Assembly (NCBI RefSeq): GCF_034676545.1
Contig: NZ_JAUCBZ010000015.1
Coordinates: forward strand, 1,457,001 to 1,521,000
Direction of reading: 5' to 3'
Length of the DNA: 64,000 nt
Origin: Pararhodobacter sp.
GTDB lineage: Bacteria; Pseudomonadota; Alphaproteobacteria; Rhodobacterales; Rhodobacteraceae
Every line of letters starts with the position of its first letter. Position 1 is the first letter of the stretch. The notes under the pieces were generated by a model. It saw only the letters and a list, made by a program, of their open reading frames with translations, was not told the DNA's origin and searched no databases. The position numbers and the translations under genes were made by a program. Positions 1-8,570 of this stretch are shown here, piece after piece.

Positions 1-272
1 GCCTCGGTGTCGATGCCCTCGGCGCGGCCCGCAATCAGCCGCGCGCCGGCGTGGCGGGCCAAGGCGACCAGGTTCATCTCGAGGTCGGCGCGCGTGTAAT
101 GCCCGGCGATATGCCCCGGCAGCATGCCCGTATAGGGGGCGGTTGGGTTGGGGTCGATCACGGTCAGCCGCGCGCCGGGAAGCGGGTTCATGGCCCAGTT
201 CAACAGCAGCAAGGCATGCGCGTGGCCGCCGCCGACAAGAACGAGATCGCGGGTTTGGGGAAGGGTCAACAT
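1..272 (-). CDS. FAD-dependent pyridine nucleotide-disulfide oxidoreductase family protein, N-terminal part (runs off window)
   Basis: Reverse-strand reading from the ATG at 272 gives about 90 residues beginning MLTLPQTRDLVLVGGGHAHA. The VGGGHAH run at residues 12-18 is an FAD-binding Rossmann motif of the type found in NDH-2-like flavoproteins and in the flavin domain fused to or encoded beside selenide,water dikinase (SelD). The later residues YTGMLPGHIAGHY fit the same subfamily. The rest lies outside the window, so whether this is a stand-alone enzyme or the front of a SelD fusion cannot be decided. It points away from the tRNA gene that follows. Confidence 0.75.
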   Translation of the reverse strand, partial: MLTLPQTRDLVLVGGGHAHALLLLNWAMNPLPGARLTVIDPNPTAPYTGMLPGHIAGHYTRADLEMNLVALARHAGARLIAGRAEGIDTE

Positions 273-399
273 GGGGCCTCCGATCCCGGCTACTCCTAGC
301 GTGAAGGCAGGGGCAACGCGAGAGGGCAATCCGCCGCGTTTCGGGTCGATTTCCCTCTTGACGAGGCGTGGGTGGTGGCCTAGGTAGCCGCCAGCCTAT

Positions 400-476
400 G
401 GCGGAGTAGCTCAGTTGGTTAGAGCAGCGGAATCATAATCCGCGTGTCGGGGGTTCAAATCCCTCCTCCGCTACCA
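400..476 (+). tRNA. tRNA-Met (anticodon CAT)
   Basis: A complete 77-nt cloverleaf with encoded CCA. The acceptor stem is GGCGGAG/CTCCGCT (first pair G-U). The D arm starts AGCTCAGTTGGTTAGAGC, the anticodon stem is GCGGA/TCCGC around loop ATCATAA (anticodon CAT), and the T arm contains GGTTCAAATCC. I read it as elongator Met. A lysidine-modified Ile2 tRNA also has CAT, but the body does not look like Ile2 to me. An IS element begins 10 bp after the CCA end, so this 3' end borders mobile DNA. Confidence 0.95.
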
Positions 477-485
477 TCACACCCC

Positions 486-1578
486 GGCGTTGTTGCACAA
501 CTCTGACTGTCGAGGATTCACAACGTGAATCCATGCGGTTAGACGGGCTGCATGAGCAAGCCATCACCCGCCCGCTACCGCACGACAAACTGGTCCAGCT
601 TCACTGCCTCGCTTTGCAGGCGGGGTTCGCTGTTGATCTGGCTAGACAAGGACATGACCTGGCTCGCGCCGCCTGACGGCAGCCCTGGTCGGCCTGCGGT
701 GTTCTCTGATGCGGCAATCCAGTTCTGCCTGACCATCAAGGTGCTGTTCAAGCTGCCACTCAGGCAAACGACCGGGATGGTGGCCAGCTTGCTGCAGTTG
801 GCGAACCTGAACTGGGCCGTGCCGGATTACACGACCTTGTGTCGGCGGCAGAAAACATTGGCGGTCCAGATCCCCCACCGGCGCGCGGATGGGCCTTTGA
901 ACCTCTTGATCGACAGCACCGGGATCAAGTTCCTGGGCGATGGCGAATGGCAGGCGCGTAAGCATGGTGTTCAGGGCCGGCGCCAATGGCGCAAGGTGCA
1001 TCTGGCCATGGACACCGCCACTTCGGACATCCGCGCCGTGGAATTCACGCCCAGCAGCGATGGCCCCTCTCATGGTTTGCAAGCAAACCACTGCCGGGCA
1101 GTGGACAGCCCGGTGCTGCCAGACCTGCTCGACCAGATCCCCGAAGGCGAACAGATCGGCACCGTTACCGCCGACGGCGCCTATGACACGCACCGTTGCC
1201 ACACCGCCATCATCGACCGCCAGGCCGCCGCGATCATCCCGATCCGCAAGAATGGGTGGTCGTGGAAAGAGGACTGCCCTGGCCGCGATCGCCAGAAATG
1301 AAACCCTGCGCGCCACCCGGCACTACGGCAGGGCGTTCTGGAAGCGCTGGACAGGATACCATGCAAGAAGCCGGATCGAGGCCAAGATGCGCTGCCTCAA
1401 AGCCTTCGGTGAGCGTATCGCCGCAAGGGACCCCGATCGCCAAACCGCCGAAATCCAGATCCGCGTCGCACTGATGAACCGCTTCAACGCACTCGGCACC
1501 GCCGATATCGTTCGCGTGGCCTGACGCTAGCGGGGAAAGGGGCCCTCATACCTCAGGTGCGAGTTGCGCAACAGCGCC
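486..1578 (+). mobile_element. IS5-family insertion sequence (IS903-like group), inactivated copy
   Basis: About 1.09 kb bounded by imperfect 18-bp terminal inverted repeats: GGCGTTGTTGCACAACTC at 486-503 and GAGTTGCGCAACAGCGCC at 1561-1578 (16 of 18 match when inverted). It holds a single transposase reading frame in two pieces. No clear target duplication is visible (tcacacccc on the left, gtgcaggat on the right), so the copy is old or one flank has been rearranged. It sits just beyond tRNA-Met and directly abuts an IS21 istA remnant. Confidence 0.85.
552..1524 (+). pseudogene. IS5-family DDE transposase, frameshifted
   Basis: The first frame (552-1301) encodes the N-terminal part with GRPAVFSDAAIQ, LLIDSTGIKFLGDGEW (first catalytic Asp region) and TADGAYDTHRCH (second Asp region). 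It stops shortly after GWSWKEDCP. The family continues as AAIARNETLRATRHYGRAFWKR, and exactly this is found one frame over, up to 1524, including the catalytic Glu region RSRIEAKMR. Removing one G from the GG at 1281-1282 restores a single frame of about 324 residues. The break falls between the second Asp and the Glu, so the product should be inactive. It is a simple +1 change, not a known programmed slip site. Confidence 0.88.
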
Positions 1579-1860
1579 GTGCAGGATCCGCGCCCTCCTT
1601 CGCAGACGGTGCAGCCACGTGAGCGACGCAAGCCTGATCCGCTGGAGCATATCTTTGCGATCGAGGTCGTGCCGCTACTGAAGGAAGCGCCGGGGCTGCG
1701 GCCGGTGGCGATCTTTGACGAGATGCTGCGGTGCCACCCAAGGCTGTCGCCGGGCGTCCGGCGCACTTTGGAGCGCCGGATCCGGTCTTGGCGCGCGTTG
1801 CATGGCGCGGAACAGGACGGGCAACATACTATTCTGTACCCAGCCGAAATCCACCCCTGA
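1579..1860 (+). pseudogene. IS21-family transposase IstA fragment
   Basis: The reading frame through 1579-1826 contains DPLEHIFAIEVVPLLKEAPG and RPVAIFDEMLRCHP followed by GVRRTLERRIRSWRALHG. I recognise this as the region of IstA that precedes the catalytic core. The 5' part is missing at the inner edge of the IS5-family element, and similarity ends after ALHGAEQDG, where the usual continuation toward GRMGLSDFT is absent. It is a non-functional scrap, truncated on both sides. A downstream CDS begins 93 bp later. Confidence 0.72.
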
Positions 1861-1952
1861 AATGCAATTAATCTGCGTTAAAGCAGGACCGGCAAGGAAA
1901 TGCGAGCCTAGTCGAAAGAAGGTCTTGCGCAGGCCGATCGTCACAGGAGGCC

Positions 1953-3107
1953 ATGTTGCAAGGCGAATCAATGTCATACCTACGAACAGTCGGCCCCGCC
2001 GTAGCCTTGCTATCGGCCGTATCGCTTGGCGTGACAGCGCCGCAAGCCGCGGCGCAGGATCATTCTCAACCGGGTGCCGCCGTGTCCGAAGCCGCTGGGC
2101 AGGTTGAATTGGTGTTTTGGCAAAGCATCATGCACAGCACCAATCCCGCTGAGTTTCAAGCCTATCTTGAGCGATGGCCCGATGGCACATTTGCCCAGCT
2201 TGCACGTCTGAATCTGTCTGCGCTGCACGGCGCGGCGGCAAGCGATGAACCCCAAACTGCGAGGCGCGACGCGTTTGTGCTGTATGAAAACGCACGGTTC
2301 GGCACCAGAATACGATACCCCGAGGGGCATTTCGTGGCACAGCCACCGCCGGAAAATGGTGACGGACTTCGTTTTCTGACGCCTGATGGCGCAACCGGGT
2401 TTGCCGTGTTCGGCCAGCATGATATCCATGAGTTTTCGCCCGAAGAATCCCTCTACGAGGCGTTGGTTGCCGGGCGCTATGACCAGATTCCCATGCAGCG
2501 CATATTGCCGTCTGGCTATGAGTTCACCGCCGAGCGTGGTGAGCAGGTGGTCCACCGGCGGCACTTGATCGACGCTCACAATGGAGTGATCCATGTGTTC
2601 GAAGGGTTCTATCCGATCAGTCGCGCGGATGGCATTGGCCCGTTGATGGCGCAGATCGCGGGCAGTCTTGAGGGGCCGCAATCCGCAGCAGTTGCGCCGC
2701 CGCAGGCCGCGCTTCCCGCGACGCCACCCGCCCAACCCGGAGCCTATACCACGCCGCCGCGCGGGGCGCCGCTGCGGCAAGCGTTGCTCGATACGGCGCG
2801 TGTGCCGGTCGAGGCCGCGCTGGGACGGCCGATTTTGTTCATGGTCAGCACGCTGCGCACCGCCGGTGACTGGGCCTTTTTGATGGGCACTCCGCTGGAG
2901 GTGGATGGAACCGGTTTCGACTGGCTGACGACGCCTTTGGCGCGTGATTGGCAAGCCGATGCGATGAGCGACGTGGTCATGGTCTTGATGGCACGTCAGG
3001 ACGGGCAATGGCGGGTGGTTGACCATGTGATCGGCCCGACGGATGTGCATTGGATCGGCTGGATGCAGATTTATGCCCTGCCTGAGGCGTTGTTCTACGC
3101 GCCCTGA
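1953..3107 (+). CDS. Secreted protein of unknown function with FW-x-S / AYL-x-RWPDG repeat motif
   Basis: 384 residues. An AGGAGG stretch lies just upstream of the ATG at 1953; the ATG at 1971 is an equally possible start and would put the signal peptide (LLSAVSLGVTAPQAAAQ) closer to the N terminus. The mature protein opens with FWQSIMHSTNPAEFQAYLER and WPDGTFAQLARLNLSAL, a ~45-residue motif that recurs in the third gene of the operon (near 6570-6670). A globular region (residues ~105-235), a Pro/Ala linker and a C-terminal domain of ~110 residues follow. I recognise no enzyme signature. It is likely periplasmic and co-transcribed with the next two genes. Confidence 0.75.
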   Translation: MLQGESMSYLRTVGPAVALLSAVSLGVTAPQAAAQDHSQPGAAVSEAAGQVELVFWQSIMHSTNPAEFQAYLERWPDGTFAQLARLNLSALHGAAASDEPQTARRDAFVLYENARFGTRIRYPEGHFVAQPPPENGDGLRFLTPDGATGFAVFGQHDIHEFSPEESLYEALVAGRYDQIPMQRILPSGYEFTAERGEQVVHRRHLIDAHNGVIHVFEGFYPISRADGIGPLMAQIAGSLEGPQSAAVAPPQAALPATPPAQPGAYTTPPRGAPLRQALLDTARVPVEAALGRPILFMVSTLRTAGDWAFLMGTPLEVDGTGFDWLTTPLARDWQADAMSDVVMVLMARQDGQWRVVDHVIGPTDVHWIGWMQIYALPEALFYAP

Positions 3108-3130
3108 GCGCTCAATATGGGGGAGATACC

Positions 3131-5068
3131 ATGTTTTTGGGGCGCGCGTTTTTGACCACCATCGCCGCGATCTCGCTGGGCATCGGCGCGGCGGTGGCAC
3201 AGGGCCTGCGGACGGAGGGCGCGAGCGGCGCGATGTTCGACGATGATGGGCGCTTTCGACCGATCCTCGTGGAGACCATCGGCACTGGTCCCGCCGCAAG
3301 GATCACCGCCTTCACGATGAATCCCGATATTCACCAACCAAGCGTGATGCGGGGGCGGTTTGCCTCGGACCGCGTCATGCAGGCGTTCCGCGAAGGGTCT
3401 GCGGTGCATCACGATGCCCAGGCCGATGCGCTGTTTCGGGATGCCGCTTGGGGCGAGTTTTCATTCGCCCTTGATGTATCAGGAGAGTTTCTGGGGCAGG
3501 CCGAAAACCTGGGTGGCCTGAGTTTGTCCAACATCAACAACGGCCTGACCGAACTGGGGTTGTTCATAACGGTCTGGCGACTGGCCTTGGACCTGAGCGC
3601 GGGCGATGCCGAGGCTGCCGGCTTGACGGCATTTCAGGGGCTTTTGAACTATGCACGCGGCAAGCTGGGCTGGCCGGAGCTCAATCTGTTCAACCCGTCG
3701 ATATTCGTCCTGAATTACGCCGTGACCAGCTTTGGCCAAGAGGCCTGGCTGGTGCGCACCGATGCGTGGCGCATTGCCTATGTTGCCTATTACAACGAGA
3801 TGAACCGCGCCGCCGAGGCCGCCCAATGGGGCCCGCAGTCCAGCCATTTGCCGCCCACCGACCGCGAGCGGCTGCAAGCCATGCGCGACCGCGTCGAAGG
3901 CGGGCGCAGCCGCAACGAATGGGCGCTGTTCCTGTACCACGCGCAACGCCACGCCCGCACGCCCGAGCAGTTCATGGCGATGGTCGAAACCGAGATGCGC
4001 AATTACGTGGGCCGCTTCTGGGACAGCCCTCAATTCGAGCTTTACAGCCGGGACGTCGAACACGGCTCGGGCACGTGGGGCTTTGCGCGGGGCGCCAGTC
4101 TGACCCAGGAGATTCGCGAAAAACTGGAGCAGGAGCACACAGCCGCCCTGATGCGCATGTTCATTCGCGAGATTTTTCCCCGGATCACCCATCGCAACTG
4201 GGTCGAGGCGACGCAGGACGAGGTGGTGCGCCTGAACGCCGTGTTGCGCCCGGCGCTGAACGCGGTGCTGGAAATCGGCATCTCGGCCCTGGATATCGAC
4301 GCGCCCACCCGATTCGAGATTGTGCTGCCCGATGGTGGCGCGTGGCAGGGTATCCTGCAGCCGGGTCAGGACCGTGTGCTGCGGGTCACGAAATATGCCT
4401 GGTTGGCGCATGGTCTGCCCAACCGAATCGTCCTGATGCGCCCCGAAGGGCCCGAAGAACAGCCGATCTTCTTTGCGCAAACCGACCGCGCCGAGGTTCA
4501 GTTCGGTCGCCCTCAGGCACGGGTGATCTCGCAATTCCGCATCCGCGAAGGGCTGGGGCGCTGTGATATTGTGCAGGAGGGGCCAATGGCCCTTGCGCCC
4601 TACAGCCTGGATCAGCCAGCCCGCGACGATTGGGTGTTGAATTTTGCCGTCACGGACGCGCGCTCGGTGTTGCTGGGCCGTTTCACGCCGGAGGGAGGCT
4701 GGCAGCAGGTCTCAACTGGTCGTCTGGACGGTGAGCGGTTGGCGATGGCCGAGCCCCGGTTCGATGACATTCTCAGCCTGTCGGCCTGTAGTGGCGGCTT
4801 TCTGAGCGGTCAGCATTTGGCGCAATCCGATTGCACGCTGTCGCGTCAACGCACCGACATTGAAAACGGTCTGGTCAGCCGCACCACCTGTCACGGCCCG
4901 GCGCAACTGACCCTGACCGGCGTGCATATGCTGACCGGCGATGAGGCGCAATTTTACGATTTCACCGGCCCAGCTGGCCGTCAGATGCGCGATGCGCTGC
5001 TGCAATCGCTCAACCAGATCCAACGCATGGACCAATCCACGGGCATTTCCGGAGGCGGAGTACGATGA
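3131..5068 (+). CDS. Secreted protein of unknown function
   Basis: 645 residues starting at the ATG preceded by GGGGGAG (3119-3125). An N-terminal hydrophobic segment AFLTTIAAISLGIGAAVAQG looks like a cleavable signal peptide. The body is mixed and largely soluble, rich in Arg, Glu and Trp. The C-terminal third has Cys residues (SLSACSG, SDCTLSRQ, RTTCHGP) that could form disulfides in the periplasm. I do not recognise the family. It starts 23 bp after the previous gene and its stop overlaps the next start (ATGA at 5065-5068), so the three genes are translationally linked. Confidence 0.72.
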   Translation: MFLGRAFLTTIAAISLGIGAAVAQGLRTEGASGAMFDDDGRFRPILVETIGTGPAARITAFTMNPDIHQPSVMRGRFASDRVMQAFREGSAVHHDAQADALFRDAAWGEFSFALDVSGEFLGQAENLGGLSLSNINNGLTELGLFITVWRLALDLSAGDAEAAGLTAFQGLLNYARGKLGWPELNLFNPSIFVLNYAVTSFGQEAWLVRTDAWRIAYVAYYNEMNRAAEAAQWGPQSSHLPPTDRERLQAMRDRVEGGRSRNEWALFLYHAQRHARTPEQFMAMVETEMRNYVGRFWDSPQFELYSRDVEHGSGTWGFARGASLTQEIREKLEQEHTAALMRMFIREIFPRITHRNWVEATQDEVVRLNAVLRPALNAVLEIGISALDIDAPTRFEIVLPDGGAWQGILQPGQDRVLRVTKYAWLAHGLPNRIVLMRPEGPEEQPIFFAQTDRAEVQFGRPQARVISQFRIREGLGRCDIVQEGPMALAPYSLDQPARDDWVLNFAVTDARSVLLGRFTPEGGWQQVSTGRLDGERLAMAEPRFDDILSLSACSGGFLSGQHLAQSDCTLSRQRTDIENGLVSRTTCHGPAQLTLTGVHMLTGDEAQFYDFTGPAGRQMRDALLQSLNQIQRMDQSTGISGGGVR

Positions 5069-7638
5069 AACCATTTCCACTGACCAAACTGGTCGCTTTG
5101 TCGCTGACCTTGACGCTGATGGTGCCGCCTGCGGGCATGGCACAAGAGCGCGATGATTTCCTTGATGATTTCCTGCCCGAAGCCCCGTTGCAACCGCTGG
5201 ATCAGATCGTGAACGACCCCGCTCCCGATGGTTGGATCAACGAGGTGCTGGGCGATCCCGGTGAGGTGCCGTCGGCCCCTCCGGTAGCGGATGCCGCGCA
5301 AGCAGATGCCACGCCAGATGCCGCGTCGGGCTTCGCCTTGCCCGAAGGTTGGACATGGCACGAGATCACCATCTCGGAGTCTGTGGAAGAGGTCTCGTAT
5401 CCCGTGCGGATCGGGTTTCCGGATGAGTTCTTCATGATCGACCCCGAGGTCATGCCCGAGTTTGGGACAGAAGAGGGCGCTGTTTCCTTCACAAACGTCG
5501 ACCTTACGCAAATGACAGATGCAGTTATGGCGGGCGAGAGTGCCCCTTACGGCGGCTTGGTCGTTGTGGGCTTGTCGCGCCGGTCCGAAATACGCGGTAT
5601 CGAGCATGATCGCGGTTTCACCGAGACATCTCGCGGCACCGTGATCTTGGAAAATGGCATTGTCATGTCCCGGCTTTCTGGAGCGGTCAACGAGGACGGC
5701 GTGGTCATGGTCTTGGATATGCTTGAAAGCCAGGTGCCGATTGACGGAAAAGTTTATCTGTCAGCGCTGTTTGTTTCGTATTTTGCCCCCGGCGAGGAGC
5801 GCGAGACTGTCGCTTTTGCCGAAGGCATCGTGCAAAGCCTGTCCATCACGCCGTCGGCCGACACGCCAGAACCCAGTGAACCGGCCGGTCCACTGGGTTT
5901 TCTGGATGGCGCGCTGATCATCTCCGAACTGCCCGAAGACTGGAACCTGCTCCGTGAGCGTGACGATGAGGTGACCCTCCGCTCTATCGGCGGCTATCAG
6001 GGCTTCATCACCATTGAAACCGGCCCTGACGCGGTGACCGCTGCTGACCTGTCGGTCACCTTCACCGGCGCGGTGACCGAAAGCCGCAGCGACATCATGG
6101 GTGTGCCCGCACGCTTGTTTGAGGGGCGCAAGGACCACGACGGCTTCTTGCAGGGTTACTCGATGGTCGGCGGGCCGCGTTTTCTTGCGCTGGCCGATGC
6201 GTGCATGCCTGACGGTGCGCCAGTGGCGATCACCTGGGCGGGGTCGCCGCTCTGGTTCGAGCAAGGCGCATTCGACCGGTTCTTTGAGGTCGCGCGTTTT
6301 GACGGGCTGGTGCCCTGCGACGCGCAATCCGTAGCCCCAGCCGCCAACTCGCCGCCGCCTGCCAACGTCCCTGCAACCGCGCCCACCGAGCCCGTCGCGA
6401 CGCAGCCTGATGTGCAATCTAAGCCAGACGCCGCACAGGCTGACGCTGATGTCTCAACCGCCATCGGCAGCGACGTCGCGACACCGCAGCCGGACATGAC
6501 GTCAACCGTTGCGCCGCCGCCGGTCGCGCAGCGTGATACAGGCGATGCGGATCAACAGGCGGAAATTCTGTTTTGGGAAACTGTGCGCGATATGGATACG
6601 CCCGCCGCGTTCGAGGCCTATCTGAACCGTTGGCCCGACGGCCAGTTCGCGCCGCTCGCCCGACTTCGACTTGGCGGCGCAAGCCAGCCGCCGCCCGCCG
6701 AGGCAACGCCGTTGGCACCGCCCCCAGACATCAAAGGCGCCGCGCAGAACTGCGAACAACTGACCGGTGACACCATCACCGATGCCTTTGCTGCAATCAC
6801 AGCATGCCGCGAGGCCCTGACCCATCACCCCTATGCCGCCGATCTACACCTCCGCCTTGCGCGTGCGCTGCAGGCCAGCGGCGCGGATGCCGAGGCGGTG
6901 ACCCATCTGCAACAAGCCGCCGATAGTGGCCTGCCAGCCGCCATGTCCGCGCTGGGCGTGGCCTATCGCCAGGGGCAGGGTGTTGCGCCCGATGATCGGA
7001 TGGCAATCCGCTGGTATCGCGCAGCAGCCGACGCAGGCGATGCGCAGGCGATGAACAATCTGGGGTTCATGCTTGGTCAGGGGCTGGGTGGGGCTGATCC
7101 CAACCCGGTCGAGGCGGCGCATTGGTATCTGCGCGCAGCCGAGGCCGGGTCGGTTTTCGGGATGAACAACATCGGGCGCTATTATCTGGATGGGCACGGT
7201 GTTGCGCAGGACTATGCGCAGGCGCGTTATTGGCTGCAGCAGGGGGCCGAGGCCGGGCATTACCCCGCCATGAACAATCTGGGCACCCTTTATGGACGGG
7301 GGTTGGGCGGCCCGGTCGATCACCAACAGGCCATGATGTGGTATCAGCGCGCTGCCGACGCGGGCGAAGCGTCAGCCATGGCCAATGTCGCGCTGGCCTA
7401 TAGCCATGGCTGGGGCGTCGCCGCCAATCCGGCAGACGCCGCTTATTGGTTCGAGCAATCCATCCGCGGTGGCGCAGGCGTTTCCGTGCTGGGCGTGCTG
7501 GATGGCTTGCCGCGTCCAGTGATCCGTGCCTTGCAACTGCGCCTGAGTGGCGCCGGCGTCTATGCTGGTACGGCGGATGGCGTGGCCGGTCCACAGACCC
7601 GCAACGCCGTGCAGGCACTCGATGGCCGTGGTCGATAG
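5065..7638 (+). CDS. Secreted SEL1-repeat protein with peptidoglycan-binding-like C terminus
   Basis: 857 residues with a signal peptide (LVALSLTLTLMVPPAGMAQ). Residues ~30-430 are a region I cannot assign. A Pro/Ala-rich linker follows, then the ILFWETVRDMDTPAAFEAYL / RWPDGQFAPLARLRL motif shared with the first operon gene. From about residue 570 there are TPR/SEL1-type repeats, for example AAMSALGVAYRQGQGVAPDD, AMNNLGFMLGQGLGG and GMNNIGRYYLDGHGVAQDY. The last ~35 residues (LQLRLSGAGVYAGTADGVAG) resemble a PG_binding_1 domain. SEL1 arrays usually make protein contacts; a cell-envelope scaffold is inferred. Confidence 0.8.
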   Translation: MKPFPLTKLVALSLTLTLMVPPAGMAQERDDFLDDFLPEAPLQPLDQIVNDPAPDGWINEVLGDPGEVPSAPPVADAAQADATPDAASGFALPEGWTWHEITISESVEEVSYPVRIGFPDEFFMIDPEVMPEFGTEEGAVSFTNVDLTQMTDAVMAGESAPYGGLVVVGLSRRSEIRGIEHDRGFTETSRGTVILENGIVMSRLSGAVNEDGVVMVLDMLESQVPIDGKVYLSALFVSYFAPGEERETVAFAEGIVQSLSITPSADTPEPSEPAGPLGFLDGALIISELPEDWNLLRERDDEVTLRSIGGYQGFITIETGPDAVTAADLSVTFTGAVTESRSDIMGVPARLFEGRKDHDGFLQGYSMVGGPRFLALADACMPDGAPVAITWAGSPLWFEQGAFDRFFEVARFDGLVPCDAQSVAPAANSPPPANVPATAPTEPVATQPDVQSKPDAAQADADVSTAIGSDVATPQPDMTSTVAPPPVAQRDTGDADQQAEILFWETVRDMDTPAAFEAYLNRWPDGQFAPLARLRLGGASQPPPAEATPLAPPPDIKGAAQNCEQLTGDTITDAFAAITACREALTHHPYAADLHLRLARALQASGADAEAVTHLQQAADSGLPAAMSALGVAYRQGQGVAPDDRMAIRWYRAAADAGDAQAMNNLGFMLGQGLGGADPNPVEAAHWYLRAAEAGSVFGMNNIGRYYLDGHGVAQDYAQARYWLQQGAEAGHYPAMNNLGTLYGRGLGGPVDHQQAMMWYQRAADAGEASAMANVALAYSHGWGVAANPADAAYWFEQSIRGGAGVSVLGVLDGLPRPVIRALQLRLSGAGVYAGTADGVAGPQTRNAVQALDGRGR

Positions 7639-7770
7639 ACGCGATGGACCGGCGCGACGTGCAGCGGTAGCGCACGGGTGCCAAGGCCGGTGTTTGAGCC
7701 ACGGACAGAAAGCAGGAGTACGGAACACCCCTGAACTGATTCCAAAGATGGCCTGTTGGGCCAGTTGAGC

Positions 7771-7787
7771 AAGGGTTTTCCACCCTT
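7771..7787. terminator. Weak hairpin downstream of the secreted-protein operon
   Basis: AAGGGT and ACCCTT form a 6-bp stem with a 5-nt loop, followed by AAACC and no T-run on the plus strand. It lies within the 229-bp gap between the three-gene operon and the next membrane-protein gene. It could be a weak transcript end or only a chance structure. Confidence 0.3.
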
Positions 7788-7867
7788 AAACCAATCGCCG
7801 ATGCGCGTAACCCTGCAATGCTGCAATGAACGCCAGTCAGGGACACGCAATAAAAAGGAGATCTTCC

Positions 7868-8350
7868 ATGGCCGACTTTCTCTATGAGTATTACATCATA
7901 ATTCTGTTTGTTGCCCTCGCAACAGTGCTTGTGGCCCCGATTGGCGGGCTGATGCTGAGGCTGACCACATCGTGGGTTACCGGGTTCCGTCCGACCTACT
8001 CGCGCTCCGTGCTGGTTGCTCTGGGCATCTACGTCGCGGCGCTGGTTCTCGGCGGGGTGTTCGTCACCGGGGCCTATTATGTCGGCTTCCTGCTTTATGA
8101 ATGGCTCGACTGGCCGCGCGATGGCATCATGATCGGCGTGAACGTCGCAATCCTCGCCGTTATTGTCGCTCTGGTGGTGTTGTGGGCTCGGATTATCGAG
8201 CAATTCATCCCCTTGGCGGATGGGGCTACCATGGGCATGCGCCGGGCGCTGCGGGTCAATCTGATTCATCTGGTGGCAACGAGCGTGGCGGCCGCGGCGA
8301 TCGTCTTTGCGTCGGTTGCGGTGATGATACTTCTGGGTATCGAGCCATAA
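7868..8350 (+). CDS. Small integral membrane protein of unknown function
   Basis: 160 residues from the ATG at 7868, chosen because AAAAAGGAG sits at ideal spacing; the longer frame from 7826 has no ribosome site. There are four hydrophobic segments: residues ~7-31 (YYIIILFVALATVLVAPIGG), ~45-70, ~85-107 (IMIGVNVAILAVIVALVVL) and ~133-157. No family signature is seen. It may function with the upstream secreted-protein operon, but a 229-bp gap with a hairpin suggests its own promoter. Confidence 0.72.
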   Translation: MADFLYEYYIIILFVALATVLVAPIGGLMLRLTTSWVTGFRPTYSRSVLVALGIYVAALVLGGVFVTGAYYVGFLLYEWLDWPRDGIMIGVNVAILAVIVALVVLWARIIEQFIPLADGATMGMRRALRVNLIHLVATSVAAAAIVFASVAVMILLGIEP

Positions 8351-8541
8351 ACGTCAAGCAGCTTCAGGAGTTGCGCAAAGCGAAGCAGATGACCCGGCAA
8401 GAACTGTCGCGACGCCTCAATAAAAAGCAGTCCACCATCGCCCGGATGGAAAAGCGTCGCGACATCATGATCCCAACTCTGCGTGGCGACTTCGAGGGCC
8501 TCAGTGACCTGCCCCCCGGAAGTTCCCTCAGTCTGATGTAG
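8351..8541 (+). pseudogene. XRE-type helix-turn-helix regulator fragment
   Basis: Directly after the previous stop a frame reads VKQLQELRKAKQMTRQELSR, then RLNKKQSTIARMEKRRDI. This is an XRE helix-turn-helix as seen in HigA-like antitoxin or phage regulators. There is no start codon ahead of the first helix, only an internal ATG at 8389. After MIPTLRG the expected C-terminal sequence is replaced by unrelated residues that end at 8541, next to IS3-type sequence. It is probably the cut-off remnant of an antitoxin-like gene. Confidence 0.55.
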
Positions 8542-8570
8542 AGTCTGCCCAATCTGAAGGAGCAGACGAG

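Noticed and set aside
51..387. Two overlapping plus-strand frames at the window start
   Set aside because: They lie opposite the minus-strand FAD oxidoreductase, whose Rossmann motif and codon pattern are clear.
642..1316. Long minus-strand frame across the IS5 transposase
   Set aside because: It is a GC-rich antisense shadow; the plus strand encodes recognisable transposase motifs.
2010..3299. 429-residue minus-strand frame over the first secreted protein
   Set aside because: Arg/His-rich composition and no motif; the plus strand has a signal peptide and ribosome site.
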